34,811 nucleotides of DNA, taken from the NCBI GenBank assembly GCA_031253545.1, contig JAIRWH010000075.1:1-34811 (forward strand), given 5' to 3'. Shown in pieces: positions 1 to 7,619 of the stretch (positions are counted from its first letter, which is position 1; the number at the start of each line of letters is the position of its first letter). The translations under genes were made by a program, and so were the position numbers. Origin of the DNA: Oscillospiraceae bacterium (GTDB lineage: Bacteria; Bacillota; Clostridia; Oscillospirales; UBA929). The notes beneath the pieces were generated by a model. It did not search any database and was not told where the DNA came from. It saw only the letters and a list, made by a program, of their open reading frames with translations.

Positions 1-114
1 CCTGTCTCCCCGCTTCACAACCCATCCGTCAAGCCTAGCCCCGCCGTTCTCCCACGGCCCCGAAATCGTCGCCTCGCAAATACGCTTGCTCGCCTCGACC
101 TGCTCCTTCGTCAT
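1..114 (-). CDS. Partial CDS at window edge, function unknown (N-terminal 38 residues)
   Basis: An open frame runs off the left edge of the window. It begins with ATG at 112-114 and is preceded by a very strong ribosome binding site (GAGGAGGTG, about six bases upstream), which is the main reason to believe it is real. The visible protein starts MTKEQVEASKRICEA and continues with a polar, Gly/Trp-containing stretch. I do not recognise the family. It is not the rsmB or PPM-phosphatase gene that often follows fmt in Firmicutes, so the usual gene order stops here. It could be a small accessory or mobile-element gene, but that is a guess. A longer frame over 35-229 is a shadow in another frame without a comparable RBS. 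Confidence 0.5.
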   Translation of the reverse strand, partial: MTKEQVEASKRICEATISGPWENGGARLDGWVVKRGDR

Positions 115-140
115 CGCCGACACCTCCTCTGTTCAGTCTT

Positions 141-199
141 ATAAACACACAGAGGCACAGCCGCCCACTTCTCGCGAACGCCCGTGCCTCTGTATTTAT
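141..199. repeat. Inverted repeat in the leader of the left-edge gene
   Basis: ACAGAGGCAC at 149-158 is the exact reverse complement of GTGCCTCTGT at 184-193. The outer bases ATAAA (141-145) and TTTAT (195-199) also pair, with a small bulge, around a 25-base loop. It lies between fmt and the partial gene at 1-114, in that gene's presumed 5' leader. No T-run follows on the minus strand, so it is not a clear intrinsic terminator. An operator, an attenuator-like RNA fold or an element end are all possible. Confidence 0.5.
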
Positions 200-219
200 C
201 CGCAAAGTCAGCCCGTATA

Positions 220-238
220 TCGTGTACAATTCGTGTAC
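220..238 (-). repeat. Tandem direct repeat, 11-base period
   Basis: On the minus strand GTACACGA occurs twice, separated by ATT, so the copies are 11 bases apart (about one helical turn). The site lies between the fmt stop and the inverted repeat ahead of the left-edge gene. Spacing of one turn is common for transcription-factor half-sites, but no regulator can be named. A 14-base palindrome (GATAACTGGTTATC, 286-299) lies just upstream across the fmt stop codon. Confidence 0.35.
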
Positions 239-294
239 GACTATTGTTCTACCTCGCTGAAACCATTGGTATCACTACGTTTGCGGATAACTGG

Positions 295-1116
295 TTATCG
301 TTTCCCCCTCAAATAAGATTCGTAACCCATGCGCACCCCTCCGGGAGGTTGGACTTCCAGTAGACTCAGATTGCCGTGCTCCATGCTCGCCTTATGTACC
401 CTGAGCCCGTCAATGTACGCTCCCGGGTGCGGTGTCAATCCGCGTATGCGGTTATAAAGGCTTCGGGGCGGCATTGACATATCAAGAGCGCCGTCTGACT
501 TTTTGAGCGCAGGGGCATAGGTGGCATCACCGTGGTTTTGGGCTCTGCGCGGCGCTGTGCCCTTGTCGAGCGCCTCTAATGTTTTCAGAAGCGTCCGCGC
601 CCCGATGGGGGCAAGTTTGTCGTGGAGTTGCCCTGCGGTATCGTCCGCGCCGATTGCCACACACTCATATAATATTATATCACCCGCGTCAAGTTCGCTT
701 GTCATGTGCATGGTCGTCACACCCGTTTCTGTTTCGCCGTTTATTATACTCCATTGTATCGGTGCCGCGCCGCGGTATTTAGGAAGTAACGAGGCGTGCA
801 GGTTAACGCAGCCGAGCGGTGGTGTGGTGAGAATGGCGGCGGGCAACAAGCGCCCATACGCCACAACCACCACAATGTCCGGCTTTGCGCGGAAAATGTT
901 CTCTTCCGCTTTGCCGTCTTTCAGGGTTTCCGGCTGATAAACCGGCACACCCGCTTGGAGCGCCATGTCTTTGACCGGCGGGGCGACCATGGTAAAATGC
1001 CGTCCTTGGGGTTTGTCCGGGCGGGTAATCACACCCGTGACCTTGTGCGACGATTGCAACAGCGCCCGCAACGATACGGCGGCAAACTCAGGCGTACCCA
1101 TGAAAAACACGTTCAT
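295..1116 (-). CDS. fmt: Methionyl-tRNA formyltransferase, short C-terminal domain
   Basis: Formylates the amino group of initiator Met-tRNA using 10-formyl-THF, in the cytosol. The N-terminal formyltransferase domain is complete: MGTPEFA at the start, catalytic-site Asn105 and His107, the SLLPKYRGAAPIQW motif (about 109-122) and Asp143 in the ELDAGD loop. At 273 residues it is shorter than the usual 305-320. The shortage is in the C-terminal OB-fold tRNA-binding domain, where the sequence passes directly from GLRVHKASM to NLSLLEVQPPGG, skipping about 30 residues present in family members, and the extreme C-terminus is also short. The frame is intact, so this is an in-frame deletion rather than a frameshift. 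The start overlaps the def stop by 4 bases (ATGA), so the pair is translationally coupled as in most bacteria. Identity is secure; full activity is less so. Confidence 0.93.
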   Translation of the reverse strand: MNVFFMGTPEFAAVSLRALLQSSHKVTGVITRPDKPQGRHFTMVAPPVKDMALQAGVPVYQPETLKDGKAEENIFRAKPDIVVVVAYGRLLPAAILTTPPLGCVNLHASLLPKYRGAAPIQWSIINGETETGVTTMHMTSELDAGDIILYECVAIGADDTAGQLHDKLAPIGARTLLKTLEALDKGTAPRRAQNHGDATYAPALKKSDGALDMSMPPRSLYNRIRGLTPHPGAYIDGLRVHKASMEHGNLSLLEVQPPGGVRMGYESYLRGKR

Positions 1117-1598
1117 TTCTTGTTCATTTCCTCTACTTCCTCATCCGTGAGATAGCGCAGCACATGACAGGTATACAGCACCCCGTCTAAGTGGTCTATC
1201 TCATGGCACATAGCTCTCGCCTTCAATCCCTCGGCCTCAACGATAATCGGCTTGCCGTGTCTGTCCTGCGCTTTGATTGTAACTTTTTGCGGCCTTTTCA
1301 CAAGCCCCGTGACACCCGGCACGGATAAGCAACCTTCCGGCCCCTCCTGCTCCCCTTCCTCACCGATAATCTCCGGATTGATTAGTTCCGAAATATCCTC
1401 GTCTTCGTCTGTCTGTACCACGCACACTCTACGCAACACGCCGACCTGCACAGCGGCAAGACCGGCACCGTTTGCCTCGCGAAGCGTGTCTCTCATGTCG
1501 TCCAAAAGATTATGCAGGTGCCTGTTAAAAAGCTCCACCCTGCGCGAGTGTTTCAGTAGCGATTTGTCTTCCGCCGTCAGGATTCTGCGTATAGCCAT
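1113..1598 (-). CDS. def: Peptide deformylase
   Basis: Removes the N-formyl group from nascent proteins and is the partner reaction of Fmt. All three metallohydrolase motifs are present: GAGLAAVQVG (44-53), EGCLSVPG (88-95, Cys metal ligand) and HEIDH (132-136, two His ligands and catalytic Glu). Length, 161 residues, is normal for a type 1 deformylase. An acidic DEDEDISE stretch lies between motifs 1 and 2. The ATG at 1598 has a good GGGGAGG-type RBS. It lies 17 bases after priA and overlaps fmt by 4 bases. Confidence 0.97.
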   Translation of the reverse strand: MAIRRILTAEDKSLLKHSRRVELFNRHLHNLLDDMRDTLREANGAGLAAVQVGVLRRVCVVQTDEDEDISELINPEIIGEEGEQEGPEGCLSVPGVTGLVKRPQKVTIKAQDRHGKPIIVEAEGLKARAMCHEIDHLDGVLYTCHVLRYLTDEEVEEMNKK

Positions 1599-1615
1599 TT
1601 ATTGCCAGTCCTCCC

Positions 1616-3859
1616 CTATTCCTCCAAAGCGTCTGCGTCGGCATAAAGGCGCACATTCTTGTTTTTGCGTTCCTTGGGAAACGCCGTGAGCACCGAGGCG
1701 CAAAGGTCTCTGAGTGATTCTCTGTCATCGGACAGCAATGTGATGTGGTATCTGTAGCGCAGGTTTTGTCGCAGTATGGCCGCTTGTGCCGGACCAAGCA
1801 AACGAATCTCGCTCTTTTTGGTTTTTTTCCAATGGTTTATCCAATTTTTCACACGCATACAGGCATGCAGGACTTCATCCTGAGAAGCGCCGAAAAAGCA
1901 CAGCCTTGTGAGATGCGAAAACGGCGGCAAACCTTGAGCGCGGCGGAGGGTTATTTCCTGCTCGTAAAAAGAGGGGTAGTCTTGCTTTGCGGCCGCTATG
2001 AGCACGGGGTGCGCGCCGGAATAACTCTGCAACAGAGCCCTTCCGGGTGTGTCGCCGCGCCCTCCTCGCCCCACGACTTGCGAGATAACGTCGTATGTTC
2101 TTTCATATGCCCTGAAATCCGGGGCGTAGAGCGAAGCATCCGCGTTCAACACTCCCACCAACGTGACACCCGGAAAATCTAATCCTTTTGTCACCATCTG
2201 TGTGCCAATCAATATGGGCACATGCTGACCGGCAAACTCCTCCAATATGGTTTTCGTCGCGCCCTTGCGCAGTGTTGTGTCTGAATCTAAGCGTAATATC
2301 GCCGTATTCGGAAACAGCTGCTTTATATCCTCCTCCGCCCTTTGTGTGCCAAACCCCACGCTCACCAAGTCGCCGCCACATTTTTCGCAATCTCCGGTAA
2401 CCCTTTCCATGTGATTGCAGACATGGCATATCAATCTTCTGTTGACCGAATGATATGCCATCGCACGGCTACAGCGGACACATTGCGGTACATTACGGCA
2501 GTTTTTGCATAAGAGGTGCTTTGCCGCTCCGCGTCTGCCGAGAAACAGTATTGTCTGTTCATTGCGCAAAAGGTTTTGGCGTATTTCCTCGTGCAGTTCC
2601 CGGCCGATAGTGTTTGCGGAACCATCGCGCAATTCATTCGTGAGGTCGGCGAGGCGCACAGCCGGGAGCGGTTGCTCGTTGTATCTTTTGGTCAACTGTA
2701 CGTATGTATACACGCCGGAAAGCGCCGCGTACATGCTTTCCATCGAGGGCGTGGCGCTGCCGAGCAGCACAAGGGCATCGGACAGATACGACCTGTACTT
2801 GGCAACTTCGCGCGCGTGATAACGCGGCGCGGAATCCGATTTGTACGTGTGTTCGTGCTCTTCGTCTAGGATTATAAGCCGAAGGTTGCTCAAAGGCGCG
2901 AATACCGCGCTCCTTGTGCCGACCACAACGTCTGCGAGTCCGCTTTTGGCTCGCCTCCATTCATCAAGCCTTTCCCCTGCCGATAACCCGCTATGCAGTA
3001 GTGCCACCCTATCTCCGAACACCGAGGTTATTTGACCCAGAAGCTGCGGGGTCAGGGCAATTTCCGGGGCTAAGATTATACATTGGCCGCCTCCGCTCAC
3101 CACCTTTCTCATTAATTCGATATACACATTGGTCTTACCGCTTCCGGTCACGCCCCTCAACAAAGCGCAAGCGGGCTTTTTTTGGTCAATCAGCGCGCAA
3201 AGTGTTTCCTTCACCGCTTTTTGTTCCTCTGTCAGCACAAAAGCGCGCTCTTGCGCTTCGGCGATACTCGGACGCCGAAACACCTCAAAAGGCGAAGTCT
3301 CCACAAGGTTCTTCTTTTCAAGCTCCCTCACCGTGGCGGTCTTTGCGCCGGTGAAGTAGCGGATTTCACTAAGCGAGGCATCGCCATTGTCCGACAAAAA
3401 CTCCAGCACTTCCTTTTGGGGAGCAGACCTCACCGCCTGCATGGTGTCGCGCAGAACCTCGGCGGGAAGAGTTAACGACACCATATAGTCTGTTTTAGGG
3501 TTCACCATGCCCTTTGCGCCGAACCGCAACCCCGATGGCAACATGGCGTTGACCGCTTGCCACACGGTACAGAAGACCCTTTTATGCATCCAGAGAGCCG
3601 TCTTTATCAGCGCGGGAGCCAATACGGGCTCGGTATCGAGTGCGGTTAGTATCGGTTTATACTCACGTTCGCCGGAACTTGGCTTAGGAGTCACCGAAAG
3701 CGTTATGGCATGTGTTTTGCGGTTGCCTCTGCCAAACGGCACAACAACACGAATGCCGGGCTTTATCGCGCCAATGAGGTCAATGGGTATAAGGTATTCA
3801 TACGGTTTGTCATACTCATAGCCGACAACTTCCACGGCTAAGGTGGCAAATCTGTCCAC
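1616..3859 (-). CDS. priA: Primosomal protein N' (replication restart helicase)
   Basis: A 3'-5' superfamily 2 DNA helicase that recognises stalled forks and D-loops and reloads the replicative helicase. The 747-residue protein has the N-terminal 3'-BD region (FATLAVEVVGYEYDKPYEYL), Walker A RGVTGSGKT (about 235), the DEEH Walker B box (LDEEHEHTYKSD), a Cys-rich zinc insert with several CxxC pairs (CKNC, CVRC, CHVC, CEKC, about 450-500) and helicase motifs V-VI (GTQMVTKGLDFPGVTLV, QVVGRGGRGDTPGRALLQ). QVVGRGGRG differs slightly from the more usual QVAGRAGR. The start appears to be GTG (3857-3859), three bases after the rpoZ stop, so translation is probably coupled. coaBC, often found between rpoZ and priA, is missing here. 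Confidence 0.96.
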   Translation of the reverse strand: MDRFATLAVEVVGYEYDKPYEYLIPIDLIGAIKPGIRVVVPFGRGNRKTHAITLSVTPKPSSGEREYKPILTALDTEPVLAPALIKTALWMHKRVFCTVWQAVNAMLPSGLRFGAKGMVNPKTDYMVSLTLPAEVLRDTMQAVRSAPQKEVLEFLSDNGDASLSEIRYFTGAKTATVRELEKKNLVETSPFEVFRRPSIAEAQERAFVLTEEQKAVKETLCALIDQKKPACALLRGVTGSGKTNVYIELMRKVVSGGGQCIILAPEIALTPQLLGQITSVFGDRVALLHSGLSAGERLDEWRRAKSGLADVVVGTRSAVFAPLSNLRLIILDEEHEHTYKSDSAPRYHAREVAKYRSYLSDALVLLGSATPSMESMYAALSGVYTYVQLTKRYNEQPLPAVRLADLTNELRDGSANTIGRELHEEIRQNLLRNEQTILFLGRRGAAKHLLCKNCRNVPQCVRCSRAMAYHSVNRRLICHVCNHMERVTGDCEKCGGDLVSVGFGTQRAEEDIKQLFPNTAILRLDSDTTLRKGATKTILEEFAGQHVPILIGTQMVTKGLDFPGVTLVGVLNADASLYAPDFRAYERTYDVISQVVGRGGRGDTPGRALLQSYSGAHPVLIAAAKQDYPSFYEQEITLRRAQGLPPFSHLTRLCFFGASQDEVLHACMRVKNWINHWKKTKKSEIRLLGPAQAAILRQNLRYRYHITLLSDDRESLRDLCASVLTAFPKERKNKNVRLYADADALEE

Positions 3860-3862
3860 TTA

Positions 3863-4078
3863 TCACCACTGTTCCCGCATATGCTTTTCCTTCATTTGCC
3901 CAATAAGCCTGTTGTCGGCTATCTCGTTAATGGCTATCTTTACCGGCTTTTCGCTCAGCCTTTCCCTGCGCATTTCCGCCGTTTCGGCAATCTCGCGAGC
4001 CCTTTGTGCGGCAACATTCACGAGCAGATAGCGACTCGGAATGTTCTTCATCAATTCTTTCACGGATGGTTTAAGCAT
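3863..4078 (-). CDS. rpoZ: RNA polymerase omega subunit
   Basis: Small subunit that helps fold and hold beta' in RNA polymerase. The 71-residue protein reads [20 protein letters not shown], followed by VNVAAQRAREIA and KPVKIAINEIADNRL; the SRY..V..AA.RAR.I pattern is the omega signature. The correct start is ATG 4076-4078, which has an AGGAGG six bases upstream. A longer frame reaching 4225 is an artefact of gmk in another phase. The ATG overlaps the gmk stop by 8 bases, as expected for the gmk-rpoZ pair of Firmicutes. Confidence 0.92.
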   Translation of the reverse strand: MLKPSVKELMKNIPSRYLLVNVAAQRAREIAETAEMRRERLSEKPVKIAINEIADNRLIGQMKEKHMREQW

Positions 4079-4676
4079 TTGCTTCCTCCTTAATGTTTGG
4101 CACTCTGGCAATTTTGCATTGTTCGGCTTCAATGATACACAGCAACTTACGCGAAGCTTCTTCGATGGAGTCATTGCACACATAATAATCGTAGCTGTAT
4201 ATGTGCTCCCTTTGAGCATAAGCAAGACTGAGGCGCTGGGCTATGTGTTCTTCGTTTTCGGTACCTCGCATACGCAGCCGCTTTTCCACCTCTTGCATAT
4301 CGGATGGCGCTAAGTATATCATAATACAGTCGGAAATGCCACTCTTAATTTGGAATGCTCCGCGTTCCTCGATATCAAGCACAACGACTTTTCCGGCTTT
4401 TATGCTGTCGAACACGGGTTTCTTGAGCGTGCCATATCTGTTTCCGGCGTAATTGACGTATTCCAGCAACTCGTCATTCATGATAAGTTCGGAAAACTCT
4501 TCCTCACTGACAAACCGATAATGCACCCCGTGTTCTTCTTGCGGACGCGGCGGGCGCGTTGTGGCCGATACGGAAAACATTATGTTGGAATGGTGGTCTA
4601 TCAAGTGTCTCAGCACGGTAGACTTGCCCGCTCCGGACGGCCCGGACACCACCAGCAGCAAACCCGTCTTATTCAT
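4071..4676 (-). CDS. gmk: Guanylate kinase
   Basis: Phosphorylates GMP to GDP with ATP in purine salvage and GTP supply. P-loop GPSGAGKS is at residues 12-19. The GMP-binding region follows ([27 protein letters not shown]), then [15 protein letters not shown] and the lid region [17 protein letters not shown]. The 201-residue length is normal. Overlaps remA upstream and rpoZ downstream by 8 bases each, so the three are translationally linked. Confidence 0.97.
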   Translation of the reverse strand: MNKTGLLLVVSGPSGAGKSTVLRHLIDHHSNIMFSVSATTRPPRPQEEHGVHYRFVSEEEFSELIMNDELLEYVNYAGNRYGTLKKPVFDSIKAGKVVVLDIEERGAFQIKSGISDCIMIYLAPSDMQEVEKRLRMRGTENEEHIAQRLSLAYAQREHIYSYDYYVCNDSIEEASRKLLCIIEAEQCKIARVPNIKEEANA

Positions 4677-4923
4677 TGCCCGTCACCCCGGCTCCGCCCA
4701 AACGATTGCCTATCGTCTCCGGTAAAATAGCCGACAACACAATGTGCCCCGAATCCATTATTATCACAGAACGAGTGCGTCTGCCCAATGTGGCGTCCAC
4801 TAACCTCTCTTTCTCTTTCGCCGTCTGGCAAAGCCGCTTTACGGGCACAGAATCCGGCGTTACCACGGAGATAATACGCTCTGCGGCCGCCATATTACCG
4901 TAGCCGATGTTTATCAGTCTCAT
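4669..4923 (-). CDS. remA: RemA/DUF370 family regulatory protein
   Basis: Small DNA-binding regulator of the DUF370 family; in Bacillus subtilis RemA activates matrix and osmoprotection genes. The 84-residue protein has the family hallmarks: [20 protein letters not shown] near the N-terminus, then [18 protein letters not shown]. Its position between yicC and gmk is the standard Firmicutes arrangement and makes the assignment safe. Whether it controls biofilm genes in this organism cannot be told. The ATG at 4923 lies 18 bases after yicC and has only a weak AGGCTGAG-type RBS. Confidence 0.9.
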   Translation of the reverse strand: MRLINIGYGNMAAAERIISVVTPDSVPVKRLCQTAKEKERLVDATLGRRTRSVIIMDSGHIVLSAILPETIGNRLGGAGVTGNE

Positions 4924-4941
4924 TACTCAGCCTGCTTTCGA

Positions 4942-5808
4942 TTATTCAATGTTTTGCGCCTGTTCGCGTATTTTCTCTATGGCCGTCTTCATGTCAATGA
5001 CCGCTTTGCCTATATCCGTGTCGCTGTTTTTCGAGCCGATTGTGTTGGCTTCGCGCGCCAGCTCTTGAGTTATGAAATCGATTTTTTTACCGACAACACC
5101 GCCTTTTCGGAGCGTTTCCCGAAGCGATACCATGTGACTTTTCATTCGCACCGTCTCTTCGTCCACGGTTACCCTATCGCTGAAAATCGCCGCTTCAAGC
5201 ATTATTCTGTTTTCGTCCAAGGCCTGACCGCGTAGCGTCTCGCTGAGTTTTTGCTCCAAGCGTTGCCTATATGCGGCCACGGATTCGGGGCTGCGTATTT
5301 CCGTGAACGCCACGAGCCGTTCCACCTCAAGCACTTTTTCCAAGATGTCGGCACACAGTCTCTCCCCTTCCGCGCGGCGCATTTCGTTGAAAACCTCGAG
5401 CGCCGATTCGAGCAATCTCGACAGTCGCTCGGCAAGCATTGATTCATCGGCATCGGTCTTTACTTCGCGCACAACCCCCGGCAATCGCAGAAGCGCGAAG
5501 ACGGTCAGGTCATTCGGTAACGCAATCTCACAAGAGAGCCGTTTTGCCGCCTCCATATACATACGCGCCGTCTCATACGATACCTCCGCGCACTGCCCAT
5601 GCGCCGCGCCGTTCTCGACCGTAAACGCGACATCAACCTTACCGCGCGACACGGCGGCGGCCACACGCGTCTTTACGGCTTCTTCCGAAAGGGGCATACC
5701 GCGCGGCGTGCGCACGGATACATCAAGATAACGGTGATTTACCGACTTAATTTCCACGGTTACGCCGTCTTGCGAGGCTCTGCCGTAGCCTGTCATACTG
5801 TGCAACAT
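4942..5808 (-). CDS. yicC: YicC/YloC family endoribonuclease-like protein
   Basis: The protein starts MLHSMTGYGRA, the exact opening of the YicC family, and has the conserved EIKSVNHRYLDVSVRTP segment, the central helical region and the C-terminal GKKIDFITQELAREANTIGSK motif. Members have been linked to RNA cleavage and sRNA turnover in E. coli; the role in Firmicutes is less clear. The chosen start is ATG 5806-5808 with a GGGGAGGCG RBS. An in-frame extension to 5868 adds residues that do not fit the family and overlaps the DnaJ-like gene. Length is 288 residues, normal for the family. Confidence 0.92.
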   Translation of the reverse strand: MLHSMTGYGRASQDGVTVEIKSVNHRYLDVSVRTPRGMPLSEEAVKTRVAAAVSRGKVDVAFTVENGAAHGQCAEVSYETARMYMEAAKRLSCEIALPNDLTVFALLRLPGVVREVKTDADESMLAERLSRLLESALEVFNEMRRAEGERLCADILEKVLEVERLVAFTEIRSPESVAAYRQRLEQKLSETLRGQALDENRIMLEAAIFSDRVTVDEETVRMKSHMVSLRETLRKGGVVGKKIDFITQELAREANTIGSKNSDTDIGKAVIDMKTAIEKIREQAQNIE

Positions 5809-5819
5809 GTCCGCCTCCC

Positions 5820-6395
5820 CTATCTGCAAAACCCGCAAAGACAATCGGCACAAAGCATCGCAGTACAACAGTCACATGCGGAACAACCTTGCTCACCCAT
5901 ATTGCCCGGACGATTATAATCGGTAAACGGGTTTTGCCTCACGCGATAATACGCTTGCCGATATTCCGGATTGTTCGGCTCCATGGTAACGGCGGTGTTC
6001 CAGTTCCTCTGCGCTTCGTCAAACCAACCTCTGCGATAGGCGATGCTCCCCATAAGAAAATACCATTCCGCGTCACGCTCGTGCGGCACGCAAAGCCGCA
6101 AAGCCGTCTCCGCCTCGTCAAGGCGGCTTCTCTCAATCAGGACTCGTATATGCCTTTTGCTTGTTCGCCCCGGTTGTTGCGACCCATAGTCGTAATTATT
6201 GCCCCCTTCCCGTTCTTTCAGTATGGCATCGTACGCCTCGTTTATCTCTTTCATCTTCGCCTCGGCAAGCTCCGCCAATGAATTTCCCACGTATTTATCG
6301 GGATGATATTTTACGGCAAGCTCACGATACGCCTTTTTCACCTCGTCAGCGGTAGCGTTTCTGCGTACACCCAGTATGGTATATGGGTCACCCAT
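5820..6395 (-). CDS. DnaJ-domain protein with TPR-like region and Cys-rich tail
   Basis: A short J-domain protein of 191 residues. Residues 1-65 form the J domain ([23 protein letters not shown] at 31-33), which should stimulate a DnaK ATPase. Residues 80-150 look like one or two TPR-type helical repeats ([31 protein letters not shown]). The last 25 residues are Cys-rich, with SACDCC and CADCLCGFC, and suggest a metal site or membrane-proximal tail. It lacks the G/F and zinc-finger domains of true DnaJ. The gene starts inside the end of the DUF5685 gene (8-base overlap), a pairing I recall from other Clostridia, so the two probably act together. The client is unknown. Confidence 0.88.
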   Translation of the reverse strand: MGDPYTILGVRRNATADEVKKAYRELAVKYHPDKYVGNSLAELAEAKMKEINEAYDAILKEREGGNNYDYGSQQPGRTSKRHIRVLIERSRLDEAETALRLCVPHERDAEWYFLMGSIAYRRGWFDEAQRNWNTAVTMEPNNPEYRQAYYRVRQNPFTDYNRPGNMGEQGCSACDCCTAMLCADCLCGFCR

Positions 6396-7227
6396 TGTCT
6401 AATACCTTCTTCTCCACGATGCTCATACCATGCACGAGCACGTTTTCCAGTATTACCGCATAAGGCTTGTTTTTCAGCGCAAAAAGCGCGTTGAGCGCCG
6501 CTGCCCGCGACTGTGCAAGCGTGAGAGCGAGTTCCGCTTTAACGCTCATCGGAATATGAGGTTCCACTATGGTATATCGCTTTTCCACGGGATTGTAGCC
6601 GCCTTGGCGCACATCATGCTCGAAGTCGTCTATTGCATCAACAATGTATATCCATCTGCCTATATGGCGCAGCAGCTCGGAAATACTCAATCGCTCGTCC
6701 TCGGCGGCAGCCTCGGACAAAGTCGAGAGTGCTTCGGAAAACACAGAGGCAACGCGGTCGAGCGAAGGCTCATCGGAAAGTTCGTAACGCCTGAGGGTTT
6801 TTACTCCGTGCTCCATGGTTTCGGCAACGCGAGGAAGCTGTTTTTTCGCTCTACGATACGCCCCGCGCATTAGCTTTGCCGCAAGCCCTGCGGTTGCACG
6901 TTTGCAGAGTTTCTCGTCCGCCGCGTCATCCAGCAACCGAAAATACGCAAAAAACACGGTAGAGTCTGCAGCGGCATCAAGGGCGGGCGAGTCGCGCGCA
7001 ATGGCGCGTTTTTTCAGCGAATGCGCGACACAGTACCGTTCGGCAACGCTAAACGGACGTGTGGCGAGCAGCAAAGCCAAAAAGACGAAATCATACGACA
7101 GCAAGCCCTCATATACTGCTCCGTATCTTTTCCCCAAAGCCTTGCATACGCCGCAATACACCGCTTGGAAACATTCCCATTCATGTTCGCTTAGACGACC
7201 TTTGCAGGGCCGTATATAACCCGTCAA
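6388..7227 (-). CDS. DUF5685 family protein
   Basis: A 279-residue protein of unknown function. It opens [11 protein letters not shown] and has conserved Cys in [11 protein letters not shown], then helical segments including [26 protein letters not shown] and a later [18 protein letters not shown] followed by GGYNPVE. The Asp-rich motifs ([16 protein letters not shown]) recall metal-binding helices of all-alpha prenyltransferase-like folds, but that is only a resemblance. The start is TTG 7225-7227 with GGAGGG nine bases upstream, overlapping the upstream stop by 4 bases. It overlaps the DnaJ-TPR gene by 8 bases. Confidence 0.82.
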   Translation of the reverse strand: MTGYIRPCKGRLSEHEWECFQAVYCGVCKALGKRYGAVYEGLLSYDFVFLALLLATRPFSVAERYCVAHSLKKRAIARDSPALDAAADSTVFFAYFRLLDDAADEKLCKRATAGLAAKLMRGAYRRAKKQLPRVAETMEHGVKTLRRYELSDEPSLDRVASVFSEALSTLSEAAAEDERLSISELLRHIGRWIYIVDAIDDFEHDVRQGGYNPVEKRYTIVEPHIPMSVKAELALTLAQSRAAALNALFALKNKPYAVILENVLVHGMSIVEKKVLDNG

Positions 7228-7619
7228 GATATACTACCCTCCGCATAGGCGGTTATGACCACCTTTACTCCCCCGCTTGCCGCAATACGGCGATTAGTAT
7301 AAAACGCCGCGAAAAACCCGCCAATGAGCGCCAACGCACCGACAAGCGGGTGGATTATGTAGCCGATAATGAATAAAAGCAACGGTACAAAATAAACCAA
7401 AGCCGCAATTTTCAGCGATTGCGCAGAACTGCTTGTTATCTCCACGCGGTCACCGGGTAGCGCCCCTATTTCGTTGAGCGCTTCGGTCTCAATCGTCTCT
7501 AAGGGGTGGAGGCAACCCCGACAAACGCCGCACGTTTCGCCGCACATAGATTGCCGAGTGACGCTGACAACGGCGGTGTCGCGTCCCGAGAGGCTTACCA
7601 CTATGGCCTCGCGTTTCAT
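7224..7619 (-). CDS. RseC/MucC-like (SoxR-reducing system type) membrane protein
   Basis: The 131-residue protein has an N-terminal small beta domain (EAIVVSLSGRDTAVVSV), a four-cysteine cluster CGETCGVCRGC (about 26-36), a conserved LPGDRVEI segment and two membrane helices (AALVYFVPLLLFIIGYII and LVGALALIGGFFAAFY). This is the layout of the RseC/RsxC-associated family, which in proteobacteria acts on sigma-E control or SoxR reduction and in Clostridia often accompanies Rnf-type electron transport. Here it sits between cdaR and DUF5685, overlapping each neighbour by 4 bases. Its role in this context is not known. Confidence 0.8.
   Translation of the reverse strand: MKREAIVVSLSGRDTAVVSVTRQSMCGETCGVCRGCLHPLETIETEALNEIGALPGDRVEITSSSAQSLKIAALVYFVPLLLFIIGYIIHPLVGALALIGGFFAAFYTNRRIAASGGVKVVITAYAEGSIS

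Noticed and set aside
3129-3475. Plus-strand frames opposite priA
   Set aside because: Antisense to the helicase motifs of priA, no independent start signals.
4079-4225. Extended rpoZ reading frame
   Set aside because: The extra N-terminal residues are gmk read in another phase; the internal ATG has an AGGAGG site.
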